From Chelydra serpentina (Eukaryota; Chordata; Testudines; Chelydridae), in the NCBI GenBank assembly GCA_037349315.1, contig JBAIAC010000001.1, forward strand, positions 36,146,001-36,210,000: a DNA stretch of 64,000 nt, read 5' to 3'. How positions within the stretch are numbered: position 1 is the first letter of the stretch; every line of letters starts with the position of its first letter. Both the position numbers and the translations under genes were made by a program. Positions 1 through 9,555 of this stretch are shown one piece after another. The notes under the pieces are model-generated. The model did not search any database. It saw nothing but the letters and a program-made list of their open reading frames with translations, and was not told the origin of the DNA.

Positions 1-596
1 GTGATGTTTCTGGTCACTCTGTATATCTGATGGGCATGGGAAATTCCTGCTGGACTCTGGCAACACGTTCCTCCCTTGGCTAATTTTTAATGGCAAAGGT
101 TTCGTAATCACCCTCTGAGCTTGAGGAGCGGGAATTCCTGGGAGGTAATTGGCTTTGTCGGTCTGTTGAGCGCACTCGGCCTTGATCTCTTCAATTACTG
201 CATGCATGTACCTTCTCTCACACTGACATGCCGCTAAGGGGAAGCCCGCCAGCTCAGGGAATGGATGCATGTGTTCAAAAGGTACGACTGTCCTGGGAAC
301 TAATCCAGTGCATGAGACAAGAGGCAATGCTAGCAAGGGGATGCCAGTCCTAGCTCAGCAGGAGCCAGGTGGCTAGTGACAGTGTATGGGCCCTACTAGC
401 CACGCAAGAAGTGGCTTGCTGGCTATTGCGACGTAACACGTTTCCACCAGCATCCTTATGCAGTGATCGTATGGGATGTGCCGCCGGTAAATCTTGTTCT
501 GTTTCATCCACACCACTCAACTCACATTCAGTGGAATTGGGCCTTCCCCATTCGCCACAATTGATACATTATGGGCCTTATTCTTATTTACACCAA
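1..596. other. unrecognised non-coding sequence
   Basis: No exon, repeat boundary or RNA gene is recognisable here. Open frames in this stretch are short and have no recognisable domain. Confidence 0.5.
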
Positions 597-858
597 GGCC
601 TCGTCTACACTAGACAGCATGGATATACATGTAGCGCTATACTGGCAAACCCTCCTAGTGGAGACGTAGCTTATACCAGCCTTCGCTTGTGCAGCTTAAA
701 CAAATTCCTCGAACAAAAACAGCTGTGGAGTTTTTTGCCTGCATAACCACATCTCCACAGGGGCTTTTACTGGCATAGCTGTGCTGGTTAGGGGGGTGTT
801 TTATTCACACTCTTAACTGACAGCTATGCTGGCCAAGCTTGTAAGTGTAGACCAGGCC
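597..858. mobile_element. MITE, probably PIF/Harbinger-like (262 bp)
   Basis: The left end GGCCTCGTCTACACT and the right end AGTGTAGACCAGGCC form imperfect terminal inverted repeats around about 260 bp with no coding capacity. The flanking trinucleotides are CAA (594-596) and TAA (859-861), which would fit a decayed TWA duplication of the Harbinger type. The GTCTACACT terminus is a recurrent motif of short DNA elements in turtles and crocodilians, and similar termini appear near 14280 and 28198. The superfamily is inferred; the inverted ends are seen directly. Confidence 0.6.
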
Positions 859-1054
859 TAAGGCTCCTTTCCACAGCTCTGGCAATGGAAAGAGTGGGTG
901 TAAATGACATCTAAGCACATTTGAAGGCCCTTTACCCTGCCAGAGCCGCGTGAAGGGGCCTTAGTGTCAATAGGAATCAGGCCAAATGTGTTTTATGTCA
1001 AATGATACATTAAATATCACTAGAAATATGGTGCAGGGCACACTAAGTGGATGT

Positions 1055-1470
1055 TGTGACGGAGTAGAGAGCGAGATGGATCTGACCTGGGAGGCTGCAT
1101 TGGAAATGCGAGACTTTACCTGAGGCTGTAACATGAGCCAGGACGGGGGTTGGGAGGTGACACCTTTGGCTGGGAGAATGGACAGGCTAGAGGAGGGGCC
1201 CCGGGGGAGGGGAAGAGAGGCTGCTAGGGGTTTTGGTTTTTTGGTTTCAGTTCGAAGCTGGGTGGTGAAACGCAGGGAGCCCCAGAGCTGGGGTCTAAGC
1301 TCCCTGCCCCCCCAGAAGGCCCAGCAGAGGGGTCCTGGTCATACTTACAAGCTCTGTATGGACTCTTTCCTGACAACCCTAATAAACCTTCTGTTCTACT
1401 GGCTGGCTGAGAGTCACATTGAATCCTGGGAAGAGGGGTGCAGGACCTGACTCCCCCACACTCCGTGGCA
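1055..1470 (+). repeat. 5' LTR of element 1
   Basis: The 416 bp match 6594-7009 base for base except G at 1468 against A at 7007, so the 5' copy ends GTGGCA rather than GTGACA. An AATAAA signal at 1381-1386 lies about 85 bp before the LTR end and implies a short R/U5. I see no convincing TATA box, so the promoter may be TATA-less. A 105-codon open frame (1133-1450) inside the LTR is probably chance. Confidence 0.93.
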
Positions 1471-1472
1471 AC

Positions 1473-1490
1473 TGGTGGCAGCGGTGGGAT
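1473..1490 (+). other. primer-binding site, tRNA-Leu(UAG) type
   Basis: TGGTGGCAGCGGTGGGAT begins two bases after the LTR. It is the exact complement of the last 18 bases of vertebrate tRNA-Leu(UAG) including CCA, as I recall that tRNA. A perfect primer match fits the young age of the copy. Confidence 0.85.
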
Positions 1491-1724
1491 CTTCTGCACC
1501 CCATGAACGGCACTTCCTGCAGTAAGTGACTGGAGAGCAGTACAACGAAGGGGGATTGACGGGGAGCAGGTTGCTGAAGAGGCAGAGAGAAGCGGTTTCG
1601 GGGGCGGAGGAGTTATGCTTAACCCTGAGGGGTGTGACCAGTGAGAAGGGCTGGCACACTAGGGGTTCCTCCTGGAAGCCGTGGGGGCCAAGACCGCACA
1701 GGCCTGTGAGTGGCCAGCAGGAAG

Positions 1725-4700
1725 ATGTATGCTAAGCGCCGTAAGAACGACCTGGTGGATCTGTGCAGGCAGAGGGGGCTGCGCGTTGGGAAGTCCACCA
1801 AAGGCCAGCTGATTGCACAGCTGGAGGAGAAGGATCGCTTGGACGACCCGATCCCTGTCCCTGGGGGAAGCCGCCCGACAGACGCAGCATGGGCCCCAGG
1901 GCCTGACCTGGCTGGGAGGGGTCAGACTGCTGCCGAGGACATCCCAAGACCCCTCTCACCTCTGCACAGGGGAGAGGTTGGGGAAAGCCCAGCAAATACC
2001 GAGGCCACCTTGACCCCGGCGGCCAGCAGGGGATCTTCCCGGAGGAGCTCCCCATCCCAGCAATGGAGGCGGCTGGATTGGGAGAGGGAGATAAAACTGA
2101 AAGAGCTCGAGTTGAGACAGCAGGAACTGAAGGAAGAGCGGGAAGAACGGGAAAAACAACGTCAGCACGAGGAGAAACAACGCCAGCGTGAGCTGGAGGA
2201 GAAGGAGAAACAACGCCAGCGTGAGCTGGAGGAGAAGGAAAAACAACGTCAGCATGAGGTGCAGGAGAAGGAGAAACAACGCCAGCATGAGGAGAAACAA
2301 CGCCAGCATGAGCTGGAGCTGGCCAGACTGAGGAGCAGTGAGGCCCCGGCTGCGGTGAGTGAGGGGGAACCCAAGGCTACAGGGAAGTTTGATCGTAACT
2401 TCCTGGCCCGGCGTAAGGAAGGGGAAGACATAGACAGCTTCCTGGCGGCCTTTGAGAATGCCTGCAGGTTGCACAAGGTTGACCCTGCAGACAAGATCCA
2501 GTATCTCACCCCCTTACTAGACCCTGCAAGCCTGGACGTGTACGGCCGAATGAAAGAGACGGAGACTGGGGACTATGAACTGTTCAAAAAGGCCCTGCTC
2601 TGCGAGCTTGGGCTGACTCCCGAGATGTACCGTCAAAGGTTCCGGGATCAGCGAAAAACCCCTGAGATCACGTACCTACAACTGGCCAACCGGATACATG
2701 GATACGCCCGCAAGTGGACCGCTGGGGCCCAAACTATGGAGGACCTGCTCGAACTATTCGTACTGGAACAACTGTATGAACTGTGCCCATCAGACCTGAA
2801 GGTATGGTTGATGGACAAAAATCCAGGGAGCCCGCAGCACGCAGGGCGGCTGGCCGACCAGTTCATGAACAGTCGGTCAAGGGGTGGCAGGGAGGAATCC
2901 CAAAGGAGCAGGCCCACCCTGAGGCAGCAAGAGAGTCACCACGGGACCCACCAAAGGGGAAATAGGGAGAACCCCCTCCCGAGGGGAACCTCCGACACCA
3001 GACCCTACCGACCTGCTCGAGGGGACCAACGGGACATGAGCTGCTATCACTGCGGCCAGAGGGGCCACTTACGGTCCCAATGCCCCAAGATCAGAGACAG
3101 ACTGAGCAGACCAAACCCACACCGGGTTAACTGGGTAGGGACCCAGCCGGACGAGGGGCCGACAGCCCAGAAGAGGGGGGCTGGCAGCTTATCAACAGCT
3201 CCGGATGGAGGAAGGCCCCAGACCAGCTCCTCGGGGGGGCTGGATGCCCCGGACTCAGGGTTCTCGGTTTATAGGGTGGCCGCGGGGCTGTCCCTTCGGA
3301 GAGAGTGCCTTGTTCCCCTGGAGATAGATGGGAGGAAGGTCACTGGATACTGGGATACGGGCGCGGAGGTGACGCTGGCCCGGCCCGAAGTGGTGGCCCC
3401 AGATCGGGTGGTACCCAACACCTACCTGACCCTAACAGGGGTGGGTGGGACCCCGTTCAAGGTACCTGTGGCGAGGGTACACCTGAAATGGGGGGCCAAG
3501 GAGGGCCCCAAGGACATTGGGGTGCACCAGCATTTGCCCACTGAGGTACTGATGGGGGGGGACCTAGAAGACTGGCCCAGTGAGTCCCGGGACACCCTGG
3601 TCGTGACCCGTAGCCAAAGCCGGCAAGGGGCGCTACGCCCGGGCCTCGGAGAGGGTGCCTTGCACGGGGCGCAAGACCCTGGCCCAGTGGGGAGGGAGTA
3701 CCCCAGGACCCGGCGCAGAGAGGCTGCGACCTCAGACACAGACAGCACGAGGGAACAGGTTCCCATTCCTTCTCCAGCGGCTGAGTTCCAGGCCGAGTTA
3801 CAGAGAGATCCCTCCTTGCGGAAGCTCAGGGACCTGGCCGACCGCAGGGAGGTGCGGACCATGTGGAGAGGTTGCCAGGAGAGGTTCCTGTGGGAGAAGG
3901 GGTTCCTGTACCGGGAATGGGCTCCCCCCGGTGAGATGGAGACGTGGGGGATCAGGAGGCAGCTGGTGGTCCCCCAGAAGTATCGCCGCAAGCTACTGTA
4001 CCTAGCCCATGACATCCCTCTCGCAGGGCACCAGGGAATCCGGCGCACCAGGCAGAGGCTGCTACAGAACTTTTACTGGCCTGGGGTCTTTACAACTGTC
4101 CATCAGTACTGCCGGTCCTGTGACCCCTGCCAGCGGGTGGGGAAGGCCCGGGACAAGTGGAAAGCGGCTTTGAGGCCTTTGCCCATCATAGAGGAGCCCT
4201 TCCAGAAGGTGGCCATGGACATAGTGGGGCCTCTCAGCAAGACAACCCGGTCGGGGAAGAAATACATTCTGGTGGTGGTAGATTTCGCCACCCGTTACCC
4301 CGAGGCGGTGCCCTTATCCTCCATTGAAGCAGACACCGTGGCGGATGCGCTGCTGACCATTTTCAGTCGAGTGGGGTTCCCCAAGGAAGTCCTGACAGAC
4401 CAAGGGTCCAACTTCATGTCGGCCCTGCTCCGGTGCTTGTGGGAAAAATGTGGGGTCCGGCACAGCTGGGCCTCAGCATATCACCCCCAGTCCAATGGGC
4501 TGGTGGAGAGGTTCAATGGGACGCTAAAGATGATGCTGAAAACCTTTATGAACCAGCACCCGCAAGACTGGGACAAATACCTACCGCACCTGCTGTTCGC
4601 GTACAGGGAAGTGCCCCAGGAGTCTACCGGATTCTCGCCCTTCGAACTGTTATACGGCAGGAGGGTACGGGGGCCCCTGGACCTGATGAGAGACGAATGG

Positions 4701-6662
4701 GAGGGGGAGGCGGCCCCCGAGGGAGAGTCAGTGGTGGAGTATGTCCTGACCTTCCGAGAGAGACTTACTGAGCTCATGGGCCTGGCCAAGGGAAATCTGG
4801 CCAGAGCCCAGAGGAAGCAAAGGGTCTGGTATGACCGCACGGCGCGGGCCCGCGCCTACGCCACGGGGGATCAGGTGATGGTTCTCATTCCCGTGAGGAA
4901 AAACAAGCTGCAGGCCGCTTGGGAAGGCCCTTTCAAGGTTGTCAAGCAGCTAAATGAGGTAAATTATGTGGTGGAGCTGTCTAACCGGGCACACCACTGC
5001 CGGGTCTACCATGTCAATATGATGAAGCCATATTATGACAGGGGGAATGTGGTGCTGGCCGTGTGTGGACATTGGGAGGAGCAGGGAAGTGACCCTCTAG
5101 TAGATCTATTCCCTGAGACAAGAGCTGGCTCCTCCCAAGAAACGATCCCCCTCTCTGATCAGCTAACCCCTGCCCAGCAAGCTGAGATCAGAGGGGTGCT
5201 GCATCGGTACCAACAGCTGTTTTCCAACCAGCCGGGTCGCACTAATCTGACTGTCCACCGGGTGCAGACAGGAGCGCACCAACCTATAAGATGCTCCCCC
5301 TTCCGAGTCACAGGGAAGACAGCTCGGGACCTGGAAAGAGAGGTCAAGGACATGCTGGCTTTGGGGGTGATCCAGCCGTCGTCCAGCCCTTGGGCCTCGC
5401 CGGTGGTGCTGGTCCCCAAAAAGGATGGGTCGATCCGGTTCTGTGTGGACTATCGGAAGCTCAATGCCATCACTGTATCTGATGCCTACCCCATGCCCCG
5501 GCCGGACGAGCTCCTAGACAAGCTGGGAGGGGCTCGGTACCTTACCACCATGGATCTTACAAAGGGCTACTGGCAAGTGCCACTGGATGCAGATGCCCGG
5601 CTGAAATCTGCCTTCATTACCCCTCTGGGGCTCTACGAGTTCCTGACCCTGCCTTTCGGCCTCAAGGGAGCGCCAGCCACCTTCCAGCGCCTGGTGGATC
5701 GGCTACTGAAGGGGATGGAGAGCTTCGCTGTGGCGTATATCGATGACATCTGTGTCTTTAGCCAGACCTGGGAGGACCATGTGTCCCAAGTTAAACAAGT
5801 GCTGGACCGACTCCGGGAGGCTGGGCTGACCGTAAAAGCGGAGAAGTGCAAGGTGGGGATGGCTGAAGTGTCCTACCTGGGACACCGGGTGGGGAGCGGA
5901 CACCTAAAGCCAGAACCAGCCAAGGTGGAGGTGATCCGGGACTGGCCCGCTCCACAAACTAAGAAGCAGGTCCAGGCCTTTATTGGGATGGCGGGGTACT
6001 ATCGAAGATTTGTGCCCCACTTTAGCGCCATAGCCACCCCCATCACTGAGCTATGCAAGAAGGGGAAGCCAGACAAGGTGGTCTGGACCGAGGAGTGCCA
6101 GAGGGCTCTCTGTGCACTGAAGGAGGCTTTGATCAGGGGCCCGGTTCTGGCAAACCCAGACTTTGACAAGCCCTTTCTGGTGTTCACCGACGCCTCAGAC
6201 ATGGGTCTGGGGGCGGTGTTAATGCAGGAGGATGAAACGGGGCAGAGACACCCCATCGTGTATTTAAGCAAGAAGCTGCTACCCCGAGAGCAGAATTATG
6301 CGGCCATCGAGAAGGAATGCCTGGCCATGGTGTGGGCCCTCAAGAAACTAGAGCCGTATCTATTCGGGCGCCACTTCACCGTGTACACCGACCACTCGCC
6401 CCTGACCTGGCTACACCAGATGAAAGGGGCCAACGCCAAGCTCCTGAGGTGGAGCCTGCTCCTGCAGGATTACGACATGGACGTGGTCCATGTGAAGGGA
6501 AGTGCCAACCTGATAGCGGATGCGTTGTCCCGGAGAGGGGGCCCTGAACTTCCCCAGGCCACTGGTCAGAGTCAGTCTCGAAGGGGGGAGAGATGTGACG
6601 GAGTAGAGAGCGAGATGGATCTGACCTGGGAGGCTGCATTGGAAATGCGAGACTTTACCTGA
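1725..6662 (+). CDS. Gag-Pol polyprotein of Gmr1-like retrotransposon (about 1645 aa)
   Basis: This single frame encodes all structural and enzymatic parts of element 1. Approximate residues: a SAP-like basic N-terminus (1-40); a charged coiled coil rich in EKQRQHE repeats (120-204); a SCAN-like capsid segment (297-382) with the LFVLEQLYELCPSDL core; a CCHC zinc knuckle (440-453); an aspartic protease with DTGAE (D at 544); the integrase HHCC zinc finger (H 762, C near 798-802); an integrase core with D832, D892 and E928, spaced D,35,E; a GPY/F-type segment (WEGPF, near 1067); reverse transcriptase (1190-1370) with YIDD at 1338-1341; and RNase H with D1489, E about 1529, D1556 and D1599. All catalytic residues are present. 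The first ATG is at 1725; the open frame runs 15 bp further upstream only through a GTG. The stop lies inside the 3' LTR, so the last 22 residues come from U3. There is no Gag/Pol frameshift or stop, so how Gag excess arises is not evident. The particle would assemble in the cytoplasm. Confidence 0.93.
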   Translation: MYAKRRKNDLVDLCRQRGLRVGKSTKGQLIAQLEEKDRLDDPIPVPGGSRPTDAAWAPGPDLAGRGQTAAEDIPRPLSPLHRGEVGESPANTEATLTPAASRGSSRRSSPSQQWRRLDWEREIKLKELELRQQELKEEREEREKQRQHEEKQRQRELEEKEKQRQRELEEKEKQRQHEVQEKEKQRQHEEKQRQHELELARLRSSEAPAAVSEGEPKATGKFDRNFLARRKEGEDIDSFLAAFENACRLHKVDPADKIQYLTPLLDPASLDVYGRMKETETGDYELFKKALLCELGLTPEMYRQRFRDQRKTPEITYLQLANRIHGYARKWTAGAQTMEDLLELFVLEQLYELCPSDLKVWLMDKNPGSPQHAGRLADQFMNSRSRGGREESQRSRPTLRQQESHHGTHQRGNRENPLPRGTSDTRPYRPARGDQRDMSCYHCGQRGHLRSQCPKIRDRLSRPNPHRVNWVGTQPDEGPTAQKRGAGSLSTAPDGGRPQTSSSGGLDAPDSGFSVYRVAAGLSLRRECLVPLEIDGRKVTGYWDTGAEVTLARPEVVAPDRVVPNTYLTLTGVGGTPFKVPVARVHLKWGAKEGPKDIGVHQHLPTEVLMGGDLEDWPSESRDTLVVTRSQSRQGALRPGLGEGALHGAQDPGPVGREYPRTRRREAATSDTDSTREQVPIPSPAAEFQAELQRDPSLRKLRDLADRREVRTMWRGCQERFLWEKGFLYREWAPPGEMETWGIRRQLVVPQKYRRKLLYLAHDIPLAGHQGIRRTRQRLLQNFYWPGVFTTVHQYCRSCDPCQRVGKARDKWKAALRPLPIIEEPFQKVAMDIVGPLSKTTRSGKKYILVVVDFATRYPEAVPLSSIEADTVADALLTIFSRVGFPKEVLTDQGSNFMSALLRCLWEKCGVRHSWASAYHPQSNGLVERFNGTLKMMLKTFMNQHPQDWDKYLPHLLFAYREVPQESTGFSPFELLYGRRVRGPLDLMRDEWEGEAAPEGESVVEYVLTFRERLTELMGLAKGNLARAQRKQRVWYDRTARARAYATGDQVMVLIPVRKNKLQAAWEGPFKVVKQLNEVNYVVELSNRAHHCRVYHVNMMKPYYDRGNVVLAVCGHWEEQGSDPLVDLFPETRAGSSQETIPLSDQLTPAQQAEIRGVLHRYQQLFSNQPGRTNLTVHRVQTGAHQPIRCSPFRVTGKTARDLEREVKDMLALGVIQPSSSPWASPVVLVPKKDGSIRFCVDYRKLNAITVSDAYPMPRPDELLDKLGGARYLTTMDLTKGYWQVPLDADARLKSAFITPLGLYEFLTLPFGLKGAPATFQRLVDRLLKGMESFAVAYIDDICVFSQTWEDHVSQVKQVLDRLREAGLTVKAEKCKVGMAEVSYLGHRVGSGHLKPEPAKVEVIRDWPAPQTKKQVQAFIGMAGYYRRFVPHFSAIATPITELCKKGKPDKVVWTEECQRALCALKEALIRGPVLANPDFDKPFLVFTDASDMGLGAVLMQEDETGQRHPIVYLSKKLLPREQNYAAIEKECLAMVWALKKLEPYLFGRHFTVYTDHSPLTWLHQMKGANAKLLRWSLLLQDYDMDVVHVKGSANLIADALSRRGGPELPQATGQSQSRRGERCDGVESEMDLTWEAALEMRDFT
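2140..2325 (+). repeat. in-frame tandem repeat encoding the Gag coiled coil
   Basis: Degenerate units of about 39 bp (variants of GAGAAACAACGCCAGCATGA) encode the repeated EEKEKQRQRELE-like heptads of Gag. The repeat keeps frame throughout, so copy number can change without breaking the protein. Confidence 0.8.
6581..6593 (+). other. polypurine tract of element 1
   Basis: Thirteen uninterrupted purines, AAGGGGGGAGAGA, abut the 3' LTR start at 6594. This is the expected plus-strand primer position. The tract also lies inside the coding frame. Confidence 0.9.
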
Positions 6663-7009
6663 GGCTGTAACATGAGCCAGGACGGGGGTTGGGAGGTGAC
6701 ACCTTTGGCTGGGAGAATGGACAGGCTAGAGGAGGGGCCCCGGGGGAGGGGAAGAGAGGCTGCTAGGGGTTTTGGTTTTTTGGTTTCAGTTCGAAGCTGG
6801 GTGGTGAAACGCAGGGAGCCCCAGAGCTGGGGTCTAAGCTCCCTGCCCCCCCAGAAGGCCCAGCAGAGGGGTCCTGGTCATACTTACAAGCTCTGTATGG
6901 ACTCTTTCCTGACAACCCTAATAAACCTTCTGTTCTACTGGCTGGCTGAGAGTCACATTGAATCCTGGGAAGAGGGGTGCAGGACCTGACTCCCCCACAC
7001 TCCGTGACA
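6594..7009 (+). repeat. 3' LTR of element 1
   Basis: The 416 bp start TGTGACGG and end TGACA, followed directly by the duplication GATGT. They contain the last 22 codons and stop of Gag-Pol (to 6662) and an AATAAA signal at 6920-6925 that would end the genomic transcript. Confidence 0.93.
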
Positions 7010-7014
7010 GATGT

Positions 7015-8394
7015 ACATCTGAACCTCATGTTGATGGATACAGAGCATTCATTATGGTCTAACAGCATCTCTCTGTTCTCCTTATCTCCTCTGCCTTTAT
7101 CATCCTCACCTTCCATCATCACATCACCTTCTTCACCCTCCGTGCATGTCAAACATCCTCAGCTCCATCCTCATTGCCTCACCCTCCTTTGAACTCTCTG
7201 ATACCATCTTTCTCTATATGGCCTTTGGGTCCATCACCAATTCACCGTTCGCACCGGGGCCTGTGGTCTGTCCTCTGATTGCCATCAACAGATATCTGGT
7301 TATTCCCTCCCAGCCATCTTGTGGCTATGCAGGCTGGAGTGCAGTGCATGCAACTCTGACTCCCTCGGTTCCTTTAACTGCAGTCAGCATTCCCCAAGCA
7401 CAAGGGGCTTGTAAATAGTGCTGACATTCTGAGGGAGTCTCCCGGCCAGTAATTGACTGAACTTTCCAGCTGCAGTTCCAAACAAGAAATTAAAAAGCAA
7501 TGTGACCTCTGTCAAGGGCACGGGCAACCCCTGGCAACATAAACACGGCCTCCCAGCGTAACCCCATCCTCTGCAGACACTGAGCTGACAGAGACTGGCT
7601 GTTTTGCATTGGAGTTGGGATGGCCAGGCCAGACATTTTCTAGAAAGCCTGTTTTAGGAGAACTAAAGACAACATCGCAGCCTGTAAATCAGGCCTGGGC
7701 CAGAGGTTTGCCCTGGCTGTATTCTCCATAGACCCCTTATCAGAACAATTTGACATCACCCATGTTAAGGGAGGGGCAGAGAGCAAGGAGCACTGCCAAG
7801 CGACCTCAGATTGAGATAAGAGTGTAGGCAAAGCAGACCTGGTTCTCTTGAAAGCCTCCAGAGCCCATTGATATGCAGGCCTGGTCACCGCCATCCCACT
7901 GCTCTGGGGAGCCTGCCCACCCACCTGCAGCTTAAAGAGCCCTGGGGTCTTCTGGCTCTGGGCGTGCTGGATTTCTACAGATTGTTTCAGGCTCATGCAG
8001 CCTCCTTTCACTGGACCGCAGCTTAATTGAGCAAACAGAGAGTTGACAAATGCAGGCAGCCGAGAGCAGAGTGAGAAGGGGGATCTCTAGGCCCAGATTC
8101 CCTCGGCCGATCCCCTCCTGCAGTGGATTAGCAGAGAAACATCACTGACCCCGGAGTACTGCACAGAGCTCAGAATAGCTACATAAAAATGGAACCTTTC
8201 CCGACAGCTGCTCTTTTGGCAGAGTTTCCAAGGGCTGCTATCCCAGGTCCACTCTTACAGGAGCGATTAGGTACTACAGATGCCTCTACGATCTGGAACC
8301 TTGTGTGGTGTATGTTAACCCCAATCTTACACCTCTTCTCGGGGCCAGGGGCCAATGATCAGAGTGCAGAATGACTACAGCTAAGGGCACATCC
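7015..8394. other. unrecognised non-coding sequence
   Basis: This is the right flank of element 1. It is pyrimidine-rich at first (7060-7200) and then of mixed composition. I see no gene or repeat boundary that I can name. Confidence 0.5.
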
Positions 8395-8720
8395 CTGAGT
8401 ATCCCAGTCTCAGCCTTCCCCAACAAGAGGTGCTGTAGGGAATGATAAAGAAGTACAGAGAGCTCCCATTTATTCCAGTGCTTGCATCACCCGGCAAGCA
8501 GAACTGTGGTGAATGATGCAGGAACACTGAGAGCTCCCACTACTTTAGCTCCCAGAGGGAGGCACTCCAAGGAACAGAGCAGAAAGGCAGGAAGTTCTCA
8601 GCTACCCCAGTCCCAGCCGCTCCCCAGAGGACAAGCTGTAACGAATGGGACAGAAGCTCTGGCTGTCGGGAGCTCTCCCAGAAGGAGGTGTGGCAGCGCA
8701 AGGAATAGTTTCAGCTTCCA
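8395..8720. repeat. decayed minisatellite, family A (about 72-bp unit)
   Basis: About four degenerate copies of a unit built from GAGCTCCCA-(C/T)TACTCCAGT-CCCAGCC-CTCCCAGA-GGAGG-GCTGTGG-GAATGGGACAGAAGC. The same unit recurs at 48295-48545. Copies differ strongly, so the array is old. Confidence 0.6.
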
Positions 8721-8729
8721 CTTATAATC

Positions 8730-9510
8730 TTTGGCCTGGACTGGCCAGGGTGCTGACCTCCTCACCGCCTGCTGTGCCATTTGCTTCTGTGTGTCAGAAC
8801 CCGGTGTGCTGGGCGTCTCCTCATCTCCCCCCCTGGGCCCAGATACTCACAAAGTTTGAAATTAAGACCTAATTATGTGGCCTTTTTCTCCCTCTTTACA
8901 ATGTGCCATTCAACAGGCCTGATGGCTTAACCAGGTCAGGCTGCCGCCTCTCTACCTTCCCTCCACCCTCCTTTTTGTCCCCAAAGAAATGGCCATGGGG
9001 CTTAATGAAAAATAAACAGTCCATGAGCTTTACCCTCAGCAAATGAAATGGCAGCGTTTACAAATAGGGATTACAATGTGCAGCTCTCACTTCCCCCCAA
9101 ACTCTTCTGCTTCCTTCAGCCACCCCCACTGGAAACAAGGAGCCGTTCAGATATCCAGAGGGTCCCCCGTGCCTGGCAGTGGTGCCGGCTTCAGAACTTT
9201 CCCATCAGCTCCCCTGTGGGCCACACAATCATTTTTAAAACAGGTCTTCCTTGTGCCATTGATTCACTGTAGTAGGACCCTGGAGAAAGCTAGGCAGCAC
9301 AGCGGGTTTCTGCTCCCATTCTGTCCCTCTAGACACACAGGTTCTATAGTTCTTCGGGATCACAAGCAAAATGAGTTGGTTTGCTCCATTTGGTCTCCAA
9401 TAAATATAGCTCCATATCAGAAAACAGCTGGGACACTTGGTTTTCTTGAAAGCTGAAGACCAGGAGTAAAATAAGCACTCAGATACTATGGTGGTGAGTG
9501 CAGTATAAGA
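8730..9510. other. unrecognised non-coding sequence
   Basis: No gene, RNA or named repeat is recognisable. Open frames are short and overlap one another in different frames, with no domain similarity that I know. Confidence 0.45.
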
Positions 9511-9516
9511 TCCTAT

Positions 9517-9555
9517 ATAGAATAGAATAGAATAGAATAGAATAGAATAGAATAG
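9517..9555. repeat. (AATAG)n microsatellite
   Basis: Seven perfect AATAG units (9521-9555) are preceded by ATAG. The run passes directly into GCAGGGGGCTG, the start of the family B minisatellite unit, whose own first bases are GAATAGCAGGGG. Confidence 0.95.

Larger units (their letters stand above)
1055..7009 (+). mobile_element. complete Gmr1-like Ty3/gypsy LTR retrotransposon (element 1, 5955 bp)
   Basis: The element starts with TGTGACGG and ends with CCGTGACA, and is flanked by a perfect 5-bp target duplication GATGT (1050-1054 and 7010-7014). It holds two 416-bp LTRs, a primer-binding site, a single long Gag-Pol frame and a polypurine tract, in the correct order. The pol order is protease, integrase, reverse transcriptase, RNase H. 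This copia-like order within the gypsy class defines the Gmr1-like group described in deuterostomes. One LTR difference in 416 bp and no stop or frameshift in 4.9 kb indicate a very recent insertion and probable competence for retrotransposition. It carries no envelope gene. Confidence 0.93.

Noticed and set aside
1133..1450. 105-codon frame repeated exactly in both LTRs of element 1
   Set aside because: It is present twice only because the LTRs are identical. It has no known domain and overlaps promoter and poly(A) functions, so I treat it as chance.
1710..1724. GTG at 1710 as the Gag-Pol start
   Set aside because: A eukaryotic element should start at ATG. The first in-frame ATG is at 1725 and precedes the SAP-like segment.
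7146..7418. Frame with an INRYLVI motif resembling a GPCR third helix
   Set aside because: Only a few residues match, there are no other helices or motifs, and the surroundings are repeat-rich. This is not enough for a receptor fragment.
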